Shown in pieces: positions 1-7,457 of a stretch of DNA of 64,000 bases. The notes under the pieces are model-generated. The model ran no database searches, had not been told where the DNA came from, and was given only the letters and a program-made list of their open reading frames with translations. A program made the translations under genes and the position numbers. Each line of letters starts with the position of its first letter. The first letter of the stretch is position 1. The DNA comes from Bradyrhizobium sp. SZCCHNS1050 (GTDB taxonomy: Bacteria > Pseudomonadota > Alphaproteobacteria > Rhizobiales > Xanthobacteraceae): positions 620,001-684,000 of the forward strand of contig NZ_JAUETR010000002.1 in NCBI RefSeq assembly GCF_032484785.1, written 5' to 3'.

Positions 1-547
1 CGTCGGGCAGTGCGCCAGCGGCTTCGGCCATCAGGGCCAGGATCTCAGGCCGGGCGCCTGCCCGGTGCGCCGCGACGGCGCGGACGGCTGCAACCCGTGG
101 CGGCAGCGCGTGCTCGCCGTGCGCGACGGCGTCGTGATCCGCTCGACCCGGCAGCAGGCGGTGACGGTGCAGGTCAACAGCGGCACCGAGCACATCCGCT
201 TCCGCTACATGCACATGAATCCAGCGGCGATGGATGCCGACGGCCTGCTCAACGGCCGCAGCCTTCGCGAGGGCGAGCCGATCGGCGTGGTCTCGAACTA
301 TCTCGACCATCCCAACGGCACCACGCGCCATCTGCATTTCGACGTCCAGTTGTTCACGCGCGACGGCTGGATCTGGGTCAATCCCTACGTGACGCTGATC
401 ACAGCCTATGAGCGCCTGATCGGCGGCCGCGGCCGCGAGGTCGGGCTGGAGGAGATCGCCGCGTCGCCGCCGTCGACCACCGGCGCACTCGGATCGTCAC
501 CGCTCGGACCAGCGGCCGACGCTGCCGCAGGGCGCGACCGGAACTGA
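1..547 (+). CDS. M23-family metallopeptidase, 3' part only
   Basis: The gene is cut by the window start; the reading frame is open from base 2 to a TGA at 545-547. It belongs to the LytM/M23 zinc peptidases, which cut peptide cross-links of peptidoglycan in the periplasm. The first visible residues contain a GHQGQD segment, fitting the first zinc ligands (HxxxD) of the family. About 90 residues later comes HLHFDV, the HxH pair that supplies catalytic and zinc-binding histidines. The roughly 80-residue C-terminal tail is Ala/Pro/Ser-rich and probably disordered. Signal peptide and N-terminal domains lie outside the window. A 264-bp gene for a small membrane protein follows 61 bp downstream on the same strand. 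Confidence 0.8.
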   Translation, partial: VGQCASGFGHQGQDLRPGACPVRRDGADGCNPWRQRVLAVRDGVVIRSTRQQAVTVQVNSGTEHIRFRYMHMNPAAMDADGLLNGRSLREGEPIGVVSNYLDHPNGTTRHLHFDVQLFTRDGWIWVNPYVTLITAYERLIGGRGREVGLEEIAASPPSTTGALGSSPLGPAADAAAGRDRN

Positions 548-608
548 TCGCCGGCTGGCCCGGAACCGGGACCCACCGCTCCGGGTTGTCTGGTCAGGAG
601 GATCGCAG

Positions 609-872
609 ATGATGACAGCCAACCCGCATCGCAGAGCCGGACCAGCGCTCGTTTCAACCGCGATTGCGCTGCTCTGCGTGGGCGCGCTGACGATGCTGGT
701 GCGCGACCGCTGGCATCCGCCGGAAATCAAGTCCGCCGAGGCGGCACGGCATTCGATGACCGGCCAGGTCGCCCGCGCCGCCGGCGCGCGCGTGATGCCG
801 ACCGACCCCAGCCTCGCGGTCGAGCCGAAGCCGGAAGGTCCCCAGCGGGCGCAGCCGGCGAATCCGTTTTGA
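609..872 (+). CDS. small single-pass membrane protein, unknown function
   Basis: An 87-residue protein. An AGGAGG ribosome-binding site at 596-601 sits 7 bases before the ATG at 609; a second ATG follows immediately. Residues about 12-31 form one hydrophobic helix, preceded by a short basic stretch. The rest is a soluble, Pro/Ala-rich tail, probably periplasmic. No domain is recognised. It follows the M23 peptidase on the same strand with a 61-bp gap, so the two may be co-transcribed, but nothing else links them. Confidence 0.6.
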   Translation: MMTANPHRRAGPALVSTAIALLCVGALTMLVRDRWHPPEIKSAEAARHSMTGQVARAAGARVMPTDPSLAVEPKPEGPQRAQPANPF

Positions 873-959
873 GCGCAGCCCCCTTGCTGATCAGTTCGAG
901 CTGACTGCAAGCGGCATGTGTCTCTTGCAACTCCAAGGAGACGGCCAAGGAGCAAGAAG

Positions 960-1142
960 TCATGCCGACCACTTGTCCTCTTCGCGGCGGTGCTCCTCGG
1001 CGTTGAGACGATCCGCAATCTCTTGCGCCATCGCCTCGTTCTTCGTCGTTGCGATCGGCTTGCCGTCCTGGCGCTGCACGCGCTCCTTGTCGGCTTCCAG
1101 CGGAAAATCCTCCGGCTTGAGCGGTTCGTCCGTCCCGGTCAT
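960..1142 (-). CDS. small hydrophilic protein, unknown function
   Basis: A 60-residue acidic/basic protein starting at the ATG complementary to 1140-1142. A longer open frame continues upstream, but this start gives a compact charged protein without a low-complexity head. It contains a DGKPIATTKNE segment followed by a helix rich in Ala, Glu and Arg. No catalytic motif or membrane segment is visible. I recall similar small proteins from Bradyrhizobium genomes, but the function is unknown. It lies 59 bp downstream of the carboxymuconolactone decarboxylase-like gene on the same strand and may share its transcript. Confidence 0.5.
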   Translation of the reverse strand: MTGTDEPLKPEDFPLEADKERVQRQDGKPIATTKNEAMAQEIADRLNAEEHRREEDKWSA

Positions 1143-1201
1143 GCGCGCCTCCTCTGCCTCCCGCGTATAACCCGCCGGGCCGTGCTGCGGTTCCGGACAA
1201 C

Positions 1202-1672
1202 TCACGAAGCCGCCCGCACCGGCCGCTCCGCCGGCGTCCAGCGGAAGGCGACGCCATAGCGATTCCAGAGATTGATCACGCCGATCGCCGACGTCAGGAA
1301 CACCAGCTCCGTTTCCGAGAATTCGGCCCGGGCCTGAGCATAGACCTCGTCGCTGACGCCGCCCTGCAGCGTGGTCAGCGCCTCGGTGAACGCCAGCGCC
1401 GCGCGCTCGCGGGCCGAGAATTGCGGCGCCTCGCGCCACACCACGACAAGATTGATCTTGTCGGCGGACACGCCGAGCTTCTCGGCCAGCAGCACATGAT
1501 GCTGCACGCAGAATGCGCAGCCGTTGATCTGCGACGCCCTGATCTTGACGAGTTCGAGCAACTGCTTGTCGAGGCCGGCCTTCGCCGCCTGCTGACTCAC
1601 CGCAAGGATGGCGTCGTAAAGCTCCGGCGCCTGGCTCCGGAACGCGGTGTACTCGCTGCGCGCATGTGACAT
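1202..1672 (-). CDS. carboxymuconolactone decarboxylase / AhpD-like protein
   Basis: A 156-residue protein of the CMD/AhpD fold. The signature is the CAFC pair (Cys52, Cys55) followed by a histidine (QHH), the redox-active CxxC...H arrangement of alkylhydroperoxidase-like proteins. Such proteins reduce peroxides or act on lactones; the substrate here is unknown. The ATG at 1672 is preferred, with an in-frame ATG at 1687 as alternative. The gene is divergent from a MarR-type regulator 54 bp away. The inverted repeats between them suggest the regulator controls this gene in response to oxidants or aromatic compounds, which is an inference from layout. Confidence 0.85.
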   Translation of the reverse strand: MSHARSEYTAFRSQAPELYDAILAVSQQAAKAGLDKQLLELVKIRASQINGCAFCVQHHVLLAEKLGVSADKINLVVVWREAPQFSARERAALAFTEALTTLQGGVSDEVYAQARAEFSETELVFLTSAIGVINLWNRYGVAFRWTPAERPVRAAS

Positions 1673-1689
1673 GTGTCTGTCTCTCATGT

Positions 1690-1724
1690 TATCAGATGTC
1701 TGACAACTTATCAGGGCTCTGATG
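1690..1724. promoter_or_regulatory. pair of inverted repeats, candidate MarR operator
   Basis: Two short dyads lie in the divergent promoter region: TCAGATGTCTGA at 1692-1703 (5-bp arms, 2-bp spacer) and ATCAGGGCTCTGAT at 1710-1723 (5-bp arms, 4-bp spacer). Both share TCAG/CTGA half-sites and their centres are about 19 bp apart, roughly two helical turns. This is a typical autoregulatory arrangement for a MarR protein controlling itself and the divergent gene. Binding is inferred, not shown. Confidence 0.5.
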
Positions 1725-1726
1725 AT

Positions 1727-2281
1727 ATGCGCAAGGCACCGGAATTGACGACCTCGCGAGCGTCGCGAAAGGCTGGCCCCGCGCGTCGGCCCAGGAGTCA
1801 AACCCGGACTCGACCCAGGACGGCGGCCCGCCCGCCATCGCCCGGCGAGGGCAAGCGCGGCGAGGACGGCTACCTTGCCTATCTGCTGCGCCAGGCGCAG
1901 GCCGCGGCGCGGTTGTCGCTCGACCGCGCGCTCATCGCGACCGGGCTGACCCATCCGCAATTCGTGGTGCTGACGATGCTGAAGGCCTATCCCGGGCTGT
2001 CCGGCGCCGACCTCGCCCGCGTCGCGCTGCTGACGCCGCAGACCGTCAACGTGATCATCGGCAATCTCGAACGCGACGGCGCCATCGAGCGGACGCCGCA
2101 TCCCGTCCACGGTCGGATGCTGCGATGGAGCCTGACGCGCCGCGGGCTGGCGCTGCTGGCCAAGGCGCGCCGGCAGGCCACCATCATCGAGCGCAGGCTG
2201 GCCCGCGGCTTGAAACGGAGCGAGCTCGCGACCATCCGCCGCTGGCTGGCGCACGTCGCCGCCGACCTCCACGGCGCCTAG
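1727..2281 (+). CDS. MarR-family transcriptional regulator
   Basis: A 184-residue regulator. Residues about 1-45 are a basic Arg/Pro/Thr-rich extension. From about residue 50 the winged-helix MarR fold begins, with a helical dimerisation segment, then helix-turn-helix sequence (GLSGADLARVALLTPQTVNVII) and a wing with the RTPHPVHGRM segment. The open frame extends upstream to 1673, but the ATG at 1727 is preferred because the earlier one would read through the inverted repeats. It probably represses itself and the divergent AhpD-like gene. No ligand can be deduced. Confidence 0.85.
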   Translation: MRKAPELTTSRASRKAGPARRPRSQTRTRPRTAARPPSPGEGKRGEDGYLAYLLRQAQAAARLSLDRALIATGLTHPQFVVLTMLKAYPGLSGADLARVALLTPQTVNVIIGNLERDGAIERTPHPVHGRMLRWSLTRRGLALLAKARRQATIIERRLARGLKRSELATIRRWLAHVAADLHGA

Positions 2282-2341
2282 CGGGTTCCCGCCGCTCCCA
2301 AGGCTTTGCCGCGCCCCGCCCTGACCGGGTAGACTGGCGCC

Positions 2342-3562
2342 ATGACCCAGCCCGATTCCATGACCCGCCGCGCCCTGCTCCGCTCCGGCTTTGGCGCTGC
2401 CGCGCTGCTCGTCCCCGCGCTGCCGGCAGCGGCTGCCCCGGCCGAGTTCGACGCCTGGCGCGACGGGTTTCGCGCCCGCGCGCTCGCCAAGGGCATCTCG
2501 CCGGCCACCTGGACGCGGGTCATGGCGCGGCTCGAGCCCGACATGACCGTGTTCAAGGAGATGCGCAACCAGCCGGAATTCAAGGAGCAGCTCTGGCAAT
2601 ACATCAACCGTCGCGTCTCCGACTGGCGCGTCATCAACGGCAAGATCGCGCTGCAGAAGAACGAGGCGCTGTTCGCCCGCATCGAGAAGGACTTTGGCGT
2701 CGAGCGCGGCACGCTTCTCGCGCTGTGGGGCGTCGAGTCCGCGTTCGGCGATCCCCTGGTGCAGCAGAACCACATGCGCCCGGTATTTCCGGCGCTCGCC
2801 GCGCTCGCCTGGAACGAGCCGCGGCGCAAGGCCTATTGGGAGACCGAGCTCACCAATGCGCTGAAGATCGTCGACCGCGGCTGGAGCACGCCGGAGGAGA
2901 TGCGCGGCTCCTGGGCCGGCGCCATGGGTCACACGCAATGGATGCCCGAGGTCTGGCTCAATGTCGGCTTCGACTATGACGGCGACGGCAAGATCAACCC
3001 GTTCGGCCGGCCCGACGACGCGCTCGGCTCGACCGCGCGCTATCTCGTCAACCGCGGCAAATATCACCGCGGCGAGCACTGGGGCTACGAGGTGCGCGCG
3101 CCCGGCAACATGTCTGGCAGTCGCAGCTATGCGGCGTGGCAGGCGGCCGGCGTCACCCGCGCCGACGGCCAGCCGTTCCCGCAGCCCAATGCGTCAGCGC
3201 AGCTCTGGATCCCGGTCGCAGGCGGCCCCGCCTTCCTGCTCGGCCCGAACTTCTACTCGGTGAAGTCCTACAATCCGGCCATGAGCTACGCGCTCGCGAT
3301 CTGCCATCTCGGCGACCGCATCCTGGGGGCACCGCCGTTCCTGCAGCCCTTCCCCGGCTCCGAGCGCGCGCTGACCTTGGCCGAGGTGCAGGAGATGCAG
3401 AAGCGCCTGACCGCAGCCGGCTTCGACACCGGCGGCACCGACGGCCGCGTCGGCAACGACACCATGAAAGCGATCCGCGACTTCCAGGCCAAGGCCGGCC
3501 TCCAGCCGGCCGACGGCTATGGCGGGCTCAAGGTGCTGGCGAAGCTGCGGCAAGGCGGCTGA
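2342..3562 (+). CDS. MltB-type lytic murein transglycosylase with peptidoglycan-binding domain
   Basis: A 406-residue GH103 lytic transglycosylase, which cleaves glycan strands between MurNAc and GlcNAc to leave 1,6-anhydro-MurNAc ends. The export signal contains TRRALLRSG followed by an Ala/Leu core (residues 8-32), resembling a Tat motif, with cleavage near AAAA. The catalytic domain carries WGVESAFG with the acid/base Glu132, and MGHTQWMP further on. A helical PGB_1 domain occupies about residues 345-404. Its 1,6-anhydro product is what AnmK (encoded at 51242-52345) phosphorylates after recycling, though the two genes are far apart. Confidence 0.93.
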   Translation: MTQPDSMTRRALLRSGFGAAALLVPALPAAAAPAEFDAWRDGFRARALAKGISPATWTRVMARLEPDMTVFKEMRNQPEFKEQLWQYINRRVSDWRVINGKIALQKNEALFARIEKDFGVERGTLLALWGVESAFGDPLVQQNHMRPVFPALAALAWNEPRRKAYWETELTNALKIVDRGWSTPEEMRGSWAGAMGHTQWMPEVWLNVGFDYDGDGKINPFGRPDDALGSTARYLVNRGKYHRGEHWGYEVRAPGNMSGSRSYAAWQAAGVTRADGQPFPQPNASAQLWIPVAGGPAFLLGPNFYSVKSYNPAMSYALAICHLGDRILGAPPFLQPFPGSERALTLAEVQEMQKRLTAAGFDTGGTDGRVGNDTMKAIRDFQAKAGLQPADGYGGLKVLAKLRQGG

Positions 3563-3653
3563 CGGCCGTCCGCGCGGGTCGGATCGCGCATACGTGCTTA
3601 CCGCTCGCCGCACGAATTCATCGGGATCAGGAACCTATCGACCGGAGTGAGCA

Positions 3654-4424
3654 ATGACGATGATCGTGGCCGAGCGCACCTACCGGAATGTGGCGACAGG
3701 CAACGATGTCGCCGCGCGGGTGTTCGCGCCCGAACGGGTCGACGACTTCGAGTGGCGCTGCAGGATTGCCATCGAGGGGCTGGAGAGCCCCGTCGACAAG
3801 TGGATCAGCGGTGTCGACTCGTTTCAGTCGCTGTGTCTGGGGCTGAAACTCCTCTGCAGGCTGCTTACGGAGGACGAGGGGAGCCTCGCCTTCCTCAATG
3901 GAGACCCCGGTGACGTCGATGTCCCGCTGATCGCAGACTGCTGCTTTCCGCAAACGCGGACCGAGGCTTTGCGCTTCATCACCGAGCGCGACCGCGAGCT
4001 GCTCGACGCCCTGCCTGGTCCGATCCCGTCGGTGCCGCCGGAAAATGTACCCGAGACGAAATTGACCGAGGTCGTCGCCGAGCGTGTGCTGCGCGATGTG
4101 ACGACGGACACCGCCGTCGTCGCCAGACTGTCCGCGCCCAGACGGGCCGGACCGAGATCCTGGTACTGTGACATTGAAATTCGCGGCTTGGGCAACCCGT
4201 TCGAAATGGCCATCTCCGGCGTGGATTCGTTCCAGGCCTTGTATCTGGGCCTTTACCGGACCTGCGTCCATCTGGAGAAGCACGAGCATCACCTGGCCGA
4301 TGCCGTGGACGGCGCACCGGCGGGAGACGCCAATCTTCCCTTCATCTCGTTCTGTCCGCCCGAGGCGAAGCAAGAGGTCCATCGCTACATGCACGACAAG
4401 CTCACGACGGAGGCCCGGCCGTAG
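3654..4424 (+). CDS. protein of two tandem copies of an uncharacterised domain
   Basis: A 256-residue protein with a GGAGTGA ribosome-binding site just before the ATG at 3654. It is an internal duplication. Residues about 4-115 and 138-252 align: each starts with VAER, carries an ISGVDSFQ motif (51-58 and 187-194) followed by xLxLGL, and ends in an amphipathic helix. The layout resembles the DUF6968 type of domain from memory, but I cannot confirm this. No catalytic residues, signal peptide or membrane segments are visible, so it is probably cytoplasmic. The two halves have diverged widely outside the core motif, so the duplication is old. Confidence 0.65.
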   Translation: MTMIVAERTYRNVATGNDVAARVFAPERVDDFEWRCRIAIEGLESPVDKWISGVDSFQSLCLGLKLLCRLLTEDEGSLAFLNGDPGDVDVPLIADCCFPQTRTEALRFITERDRELLDALPGPIPSVPPENVPETKLTEVVAERVLRDVTTDTAVVARLSAPRRAGPRSWYCDIEIRGLGNPFEMAISGVDSFQALYLGLYRTCVHLEKHEHHLADAVDGAPAGDANLPFISFCPPEAKQEVHRYMHDKLTTEARP

Positions 4425-4741
4425 CGACGGCGCGGAGTACGACGACCACTGGTCATTGTTCGCGATGACGGAGGGCTGAGGGCCTCCTCGATTGCGGCCA
4501 CGGTCACACCTTGGCCGCCCACACGCCGGCTAGACTTCAGTGCCCTAGCTCTGGGCGGCGAATACGAATTGCGGGGATTGTTTGTAGGTTCCCTGAACTA
4601 CACCATGGGAACTCAAACTTCATAGGACAGTCGTATTGTCCAACTGGACACAATTTACCCATTCTTTTGATCTGATTTCGAGCATCTGACGGCATGTTTA
4701 TCAGTATGCGTGTGTACATCAACTAACAACGGAGCGACGCC
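4425..4741. other. AT-richer intergenic stretch
   Basis: About 317 bases with no supportable gene. The second half (about 4550-4740) is clearly richer in A and T than its surroundings. It presumably holds the promoter of the following gene, which has a CGGAG ribosome-binding site 6-7 bases before its ATG. No repeat or hairpin stands out. Confidence 0.5.
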
Positions 4742-5320
4742 ATGCGTGTCGCGTTGATCCTCATCGTCATGGCAACCATGACGTCTCCATCGCAAGCGTC
4801 TCCTTCGTGTATGAACAAGAGCGAGGCGCGTCATCACTTCGGTTCGGTGCATATTTACTGGCATGGCTCAAACCACTGTTGGGACGCCACACCAATGACG
4901 AGGCGCCGCCACATAGCGAGAGTTGAACGCCAAACTGCCGAGCGCAAGCTGCAGAAGGAGCAGCCGCCGCATTGGCGCGACGCGCGATCGGAAATGTTGG
5001 CCGCCGCCCGGCCGTTTGAGCCGAGCACTGAATCAGACGACCCGCCCGAGACGACGATGACCAGATCCAACTGGTCAGCGCGGTGGATCGATGTCGCGCA
5101 AGTTGGTCCAGTGTCTCTCCCCCAGAGCCTCCCCGCCTCCATACCCGCAGCGTCAAATTCCAAACATCAGGCCGAATCCGGCGCGGAGTCTTATGGCGTC
5201 GCCCTGATCGTTGTAGGCTCAATGTTGCTGCTTATCGTTGTCGTCGGATTCATGTTCCGACCTGGCGATACGCGCATAGGAGTGATGTTCGCGGCCGTGC
5301 ACCGCCGAATGTACTCTTGA
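4742..5320 (+). CDS. secreted or membrane-anchored protein of unknown function
   Basis: A 192-residue protein. Residues 1-20 look like a signal peptide (hydrophobic core ending SQAS). The mature N-terminus has a Cys/His/Trp-rich motif with two cysteines (near 23 and 47) around HHFGSVHIYWHGSNHCWD. A charged, low-complexity middle follows, then one hydrophobic helix at about 155-172 (VALIVVGSMLLLIVVVGF) and a short basic tail. Base composition is less GC-rich than its neighbours. I recall similar Cys/His-motif proteins as hypothetical proteins in Bradyrhizobium, but know no function. Transfer or relaxed selection could explain the composition. Confidence 0.6.
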   Translation: MRVALILIVMATMTSPSQASPSCMNKSEARHHFGSVHIYWHGSNHCWDATPMTRRRHIARVERQTAERKLQKEQPPHWRDARSEMLAAARPFEPSTESDDPPETTMTRSNWSARWIDVAQVGPVSLPQSLPASIPAASNSKHQAESGAESYGVALIVVGSMLLLIVVVGFMFRPGDTRIGVMFAAVHRRMYS

Positions 5321-5379
5321 GTTCGTGGCCGCTCGCAAGTTCTCTCCGACCACGACACGCTGCCACCGCACCGACTGGA

Positions 5380-6177
5380 TCACGATTTGGCCGTCGCCTC
5401 GCGGTGGCCGGACCTCGACGCCCGCGCCTTGGGCTGCGACGCGCTCGCCGCCTTCACGCGGATGCGCACCGAGCCGCCGCCCTTGGACTGTTCCTCGATC
5501 TCGAAACCGCCCGTCTTGCGCACGAGGTCGCTGAGCTTGCGGCAGCCATAGGTGCGTGGATCGAAGTCGGAGACCAGGTTGGAGAGCTGCTTGCCGACCT
5601 CGCCGAGCGCGACCCAGCCGTCCTCGCTCTCCATCTGCGTGATGACCTTCTTGATCATCGGCGTCGCCGCGCTGATCGGCAGCAGCGACTTCGGCGCCGC
5701 AGCGCTGTCCGCGTCCTTGCTGCTCGCCGCGTCGCTGCGCAAATTCTCCGTGTAGATGAACCTGCGGCAGGCCTGCCGAAAGCTCTCCGGCGTCTTCTGC
5801 TCGCCGAAGCCGAACACGTCGATGCCCTGCTCGCGGATGCGCGCCGCCAGCCGGGTGAAGTCGCTGTCGGACGACACCAGGCAGAAGCCGTCGAAGCGTC
5901 CGCTATGCAACAGGTCCATCGCATCGATCACCAGCGTGATGTCGGAGGCGTTCTTGCCGGTCGTGTAGGCGAACTGCTGCTGCGGCACGATCGCGTGGCG
6001 CGCCAGCGTATCGGCCCACGGCCTCGAGCGCGGGCTGGAGAAGTCGCCATAGATCCGGCGCACGCTCGCCTCGCCGATCTTGGCGATCTCCTCGAACAGC
6101 CCGTCGACGATCTTGGCGGAGGCATTGTCGGCGTCGATCAGGACGGCCAGACGCGGCGAGCGGGGTTCGGACGGCAT
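5380..6177 (-). CDS. NYN-domain (LabA-like) protein with C-terminal OST-HTH/LOTUS domain
   Basis: A 265-residue protein. Residues 9-145 form a NYN domain of the PIN-like nuclease fold, with acidic residues in LIDADN (Asp15, Asp17), SDITLVIDAMDLL (Asp79, Asp85) and VSSDSDF (Asp104, Asp106); these would bind metal. After a Ser/Ala linker, residues about 160-235 form a LOTUS/OST-HTH domain (GWVALGEVGKQLSN..., YGCRKLSDLV), a fold linked to RNA binding. The tail is Lys/Arg-rich. Together they suggest an RNA-cleaving or RNA-binding protein, but no substrate is known. It is divergent from the GrlR-like gene. Confidence 0.85.
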   Translation of the reverse strand: MPSEPRSPRLAVLIDADNASAKIVDGLFEEIAKIGEASVRRIYGDFSSPRSRPWADTLARHAIVPQQQFAYTTGKNASDITLVIDAMDLLHSGRFDGFCLVSSDSDFTRLAARIREQGIDVFGFGEQKTPESFRQACRRFIYTENLRSDAASSKDADSAAAPKSLLPISAATPMIKKVITQMESEDGWVALGEVGKQLSNLVSDFDPRTYGCRKLSDLVRKTGGFEIEEQSKGGGSVRIRVKAASASQPKARASRSGHREATAKS

Positions 6178-6344
6178 CAGATGGTCCTTGAGTAGGCCTT
6201 GGTCTCATTCCTTATACGCGGGCCGACGTCCATTCGAATGATTTTCTTGAAGCGAATGACGAGACTCGCGATGCGCGACAGGGCGCGGCCACGCAAGGCG
6301 CGGCGTGCAGGCCACAGAGATATGCGCTGCTGCGCCCCCCACCA

Positions 6345-6356
6345 TTCGTATACGAA
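6345..6356. promoter_or_regulatory. perfect 12-bp palindrome, candidate operator
   Basis: TTCGTATACGAA is a perfect palindrome in the 279-bp divergent region between the NYN-LOTUS gene and the GrlR-like gene. It is AT-rich against its surroundings and could be a regulator site for either gene. No promoter elements can be assigned firmly. Confidence 0.3.
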
Positions 6357-6456
6357 CAAATTCCGGGTTCCCGGCCCGTTCTGACGATCGTTTTCACCTT
6401 CTCTTAATTGGCGTCGCACAACGATGCTCGCGATCCAACAATGGGATCTGCGGCAA

Positions 6457-6858
6457 ATGATCAAGGAAGGCACCTATTCGGCCTGGTTCAGGACCCCCAA
6501 GGGCCAGGGAACCGGGATCGTCGAGCTGGTGGGTGGCAAGGTGTGCGGCGGCGACACCGTGCTGAGCTATGCCGGAAGCTACGAGGCCCATGGCGATCGT
6601 TTCACCGCCATCATCAAGACGAAGCGCCATGCCCCGGGACAGCCGTCGTTGTTCGGCCCCGACGAGCTGACGCTCAGCCTCGAAGGATGCTGCAGAGGCA
6701 CGCCCGTCACGTGCACCGGTTATGCCGCGGAAGCACCCGACGTGCCGTTCGAGGCGTTGCTGCTGTTCTCGGCGTCCGACGACGCCCCATCTCCGCCCGC
6801 GCCCCGGCCGACGGCAAAATTCAGTCCCGATCATCTGCCGAAGCCGTCCTGGCGCTAG
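6457..6858 (+). CDS. GrlR-like regulatory protein
   Basis: A 133-residue beta-rich protein resembling the GrlR family, first known as negative regulators of type III secretion in attaching-effacing E. coli. The family pattern is visible: a start such as MIKEGTYSAWF, a GxGTGIVxLxxGKVxGGD segment, then an SYAGSYEAHGD hairpin and a TKRHAPGQPS loop. The ATG at 6457 is preferred because it gives the family's usual N-terminus; an in-frame ATG at 6424 would add 11 residues. The last 30 residues are Pro-rich and disordered. No type III secretion gene lies in the window, so the actual role is open. Confidence 0.7.
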   Translation: MIKEGTYSAWFRTPKGQGTGIVELVGGKVCGGDTVLSYAGSYEAHGDRFTAIIKTKRHAPGQPSLFGPDELTLSLEGCCRGTPVTCTGYAAEAPDVPFEALLLFSASDDAPSPPAPRPTAKFSPDHLPKPSWR

Positions 6859-6903
6859 CATCCGACGCGATTGACGTCATCCTTTCCCCTGGGAACCGAA
6901 CGC

Positions 6904-7446
6904 CTACGCGGTCGCCAGCGGCAGCTTGCGTTCGGCCACGATCCGCACCGGCGGAAACACGACGCAATCAATCGCATCGAACACGACCTCAAAGCGGCCG
7001 ACGAACGAGCGCGCAAACGCCATCGCATCGTCGCGCCGGTCATTCGAGATCCGCGTGCCCAGCGTGCAGTGAGGCACCCACGCGCCGGGACGATAGTGCG
7101 GCCGGCAAAGCAGCGGATCGATCGCTGCCGAGATCGATGCATGCCATCGCAACAGCGTCGCGTTCATCTCAGGCTCGGCCCACAGCACGCAACGAGGGTG
7201 CAAGAACCAGCGGACCCGATTGAAAGCGATCCGCAGCGCCGTGTCGCCTTGAACGGCCACGCGCATTACGCGCGAAGCCGTCTCGACGTCGATCTCAGGC
7301 GCGTCATAGATCGCGAAGGTGAAGTGCGGCCGGTAGCGCAGCTCGCGCATCGACGGCGCGTCCTCGAAAGCCGCGACCTGCTTCCACAGGTGCTCGATCT
7401 CGCATGAAGAGGCGTCGTCGGATCGGAGGTTGATCGCCAGGGCCAT
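6904..7446 (-). CDS. 2'-5' RNA ligase family (2H phosphoesterase) protein
   Basis: A 180-residue member of the 2H phosphoesterase superfamily. It carries the two defining HxT motifs, HFTF at residues 41-44 and HCTL at 126-129, spaced as in LigT/ThpR-like proteins that act on 2'-5' or cyclic phosphates in RNA. The physiological substrate is unknown. The start at 7446 lies 11 bases after the end of the serine hydrolase gene on the same strand, so they are probably one transcript. A longer open frame upstream overlaps that gene and was not used. Confidence 0.8.
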   Translation of the reverse strand: MALAINLRSDDASSCEIEHLWKQVAAFEDAPSMRELRYRPHFTFAIYDAPEIDVETASRVMRVAVQGDTALRIAFNRVRWFLHPRCVLWAEPEMNATLLRWHASISAAIDPLLCRPHYRPGAWVPHCTLGTRISNDRRDDAMAFARSFVGRFEVVFDAIDCVVFPPVRIVAERKLPLATA

Positions 7447-7457
7447 CGACGTCCTGC

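Noticed and set aside
1202-3079. A 625-codon minus-strand frame containing the AhpD-like protein as its C-terminus
   Set aside because: Only the last 156 codons resemble a real protein. The rest is antisense to the MarR and transglycosylase genes and would cross their shared promoter region.
6457-6858. A type III secretion island around the GrlR-like gene
   Set aside because: No secretion, chaperone or effector gene lies within the window.
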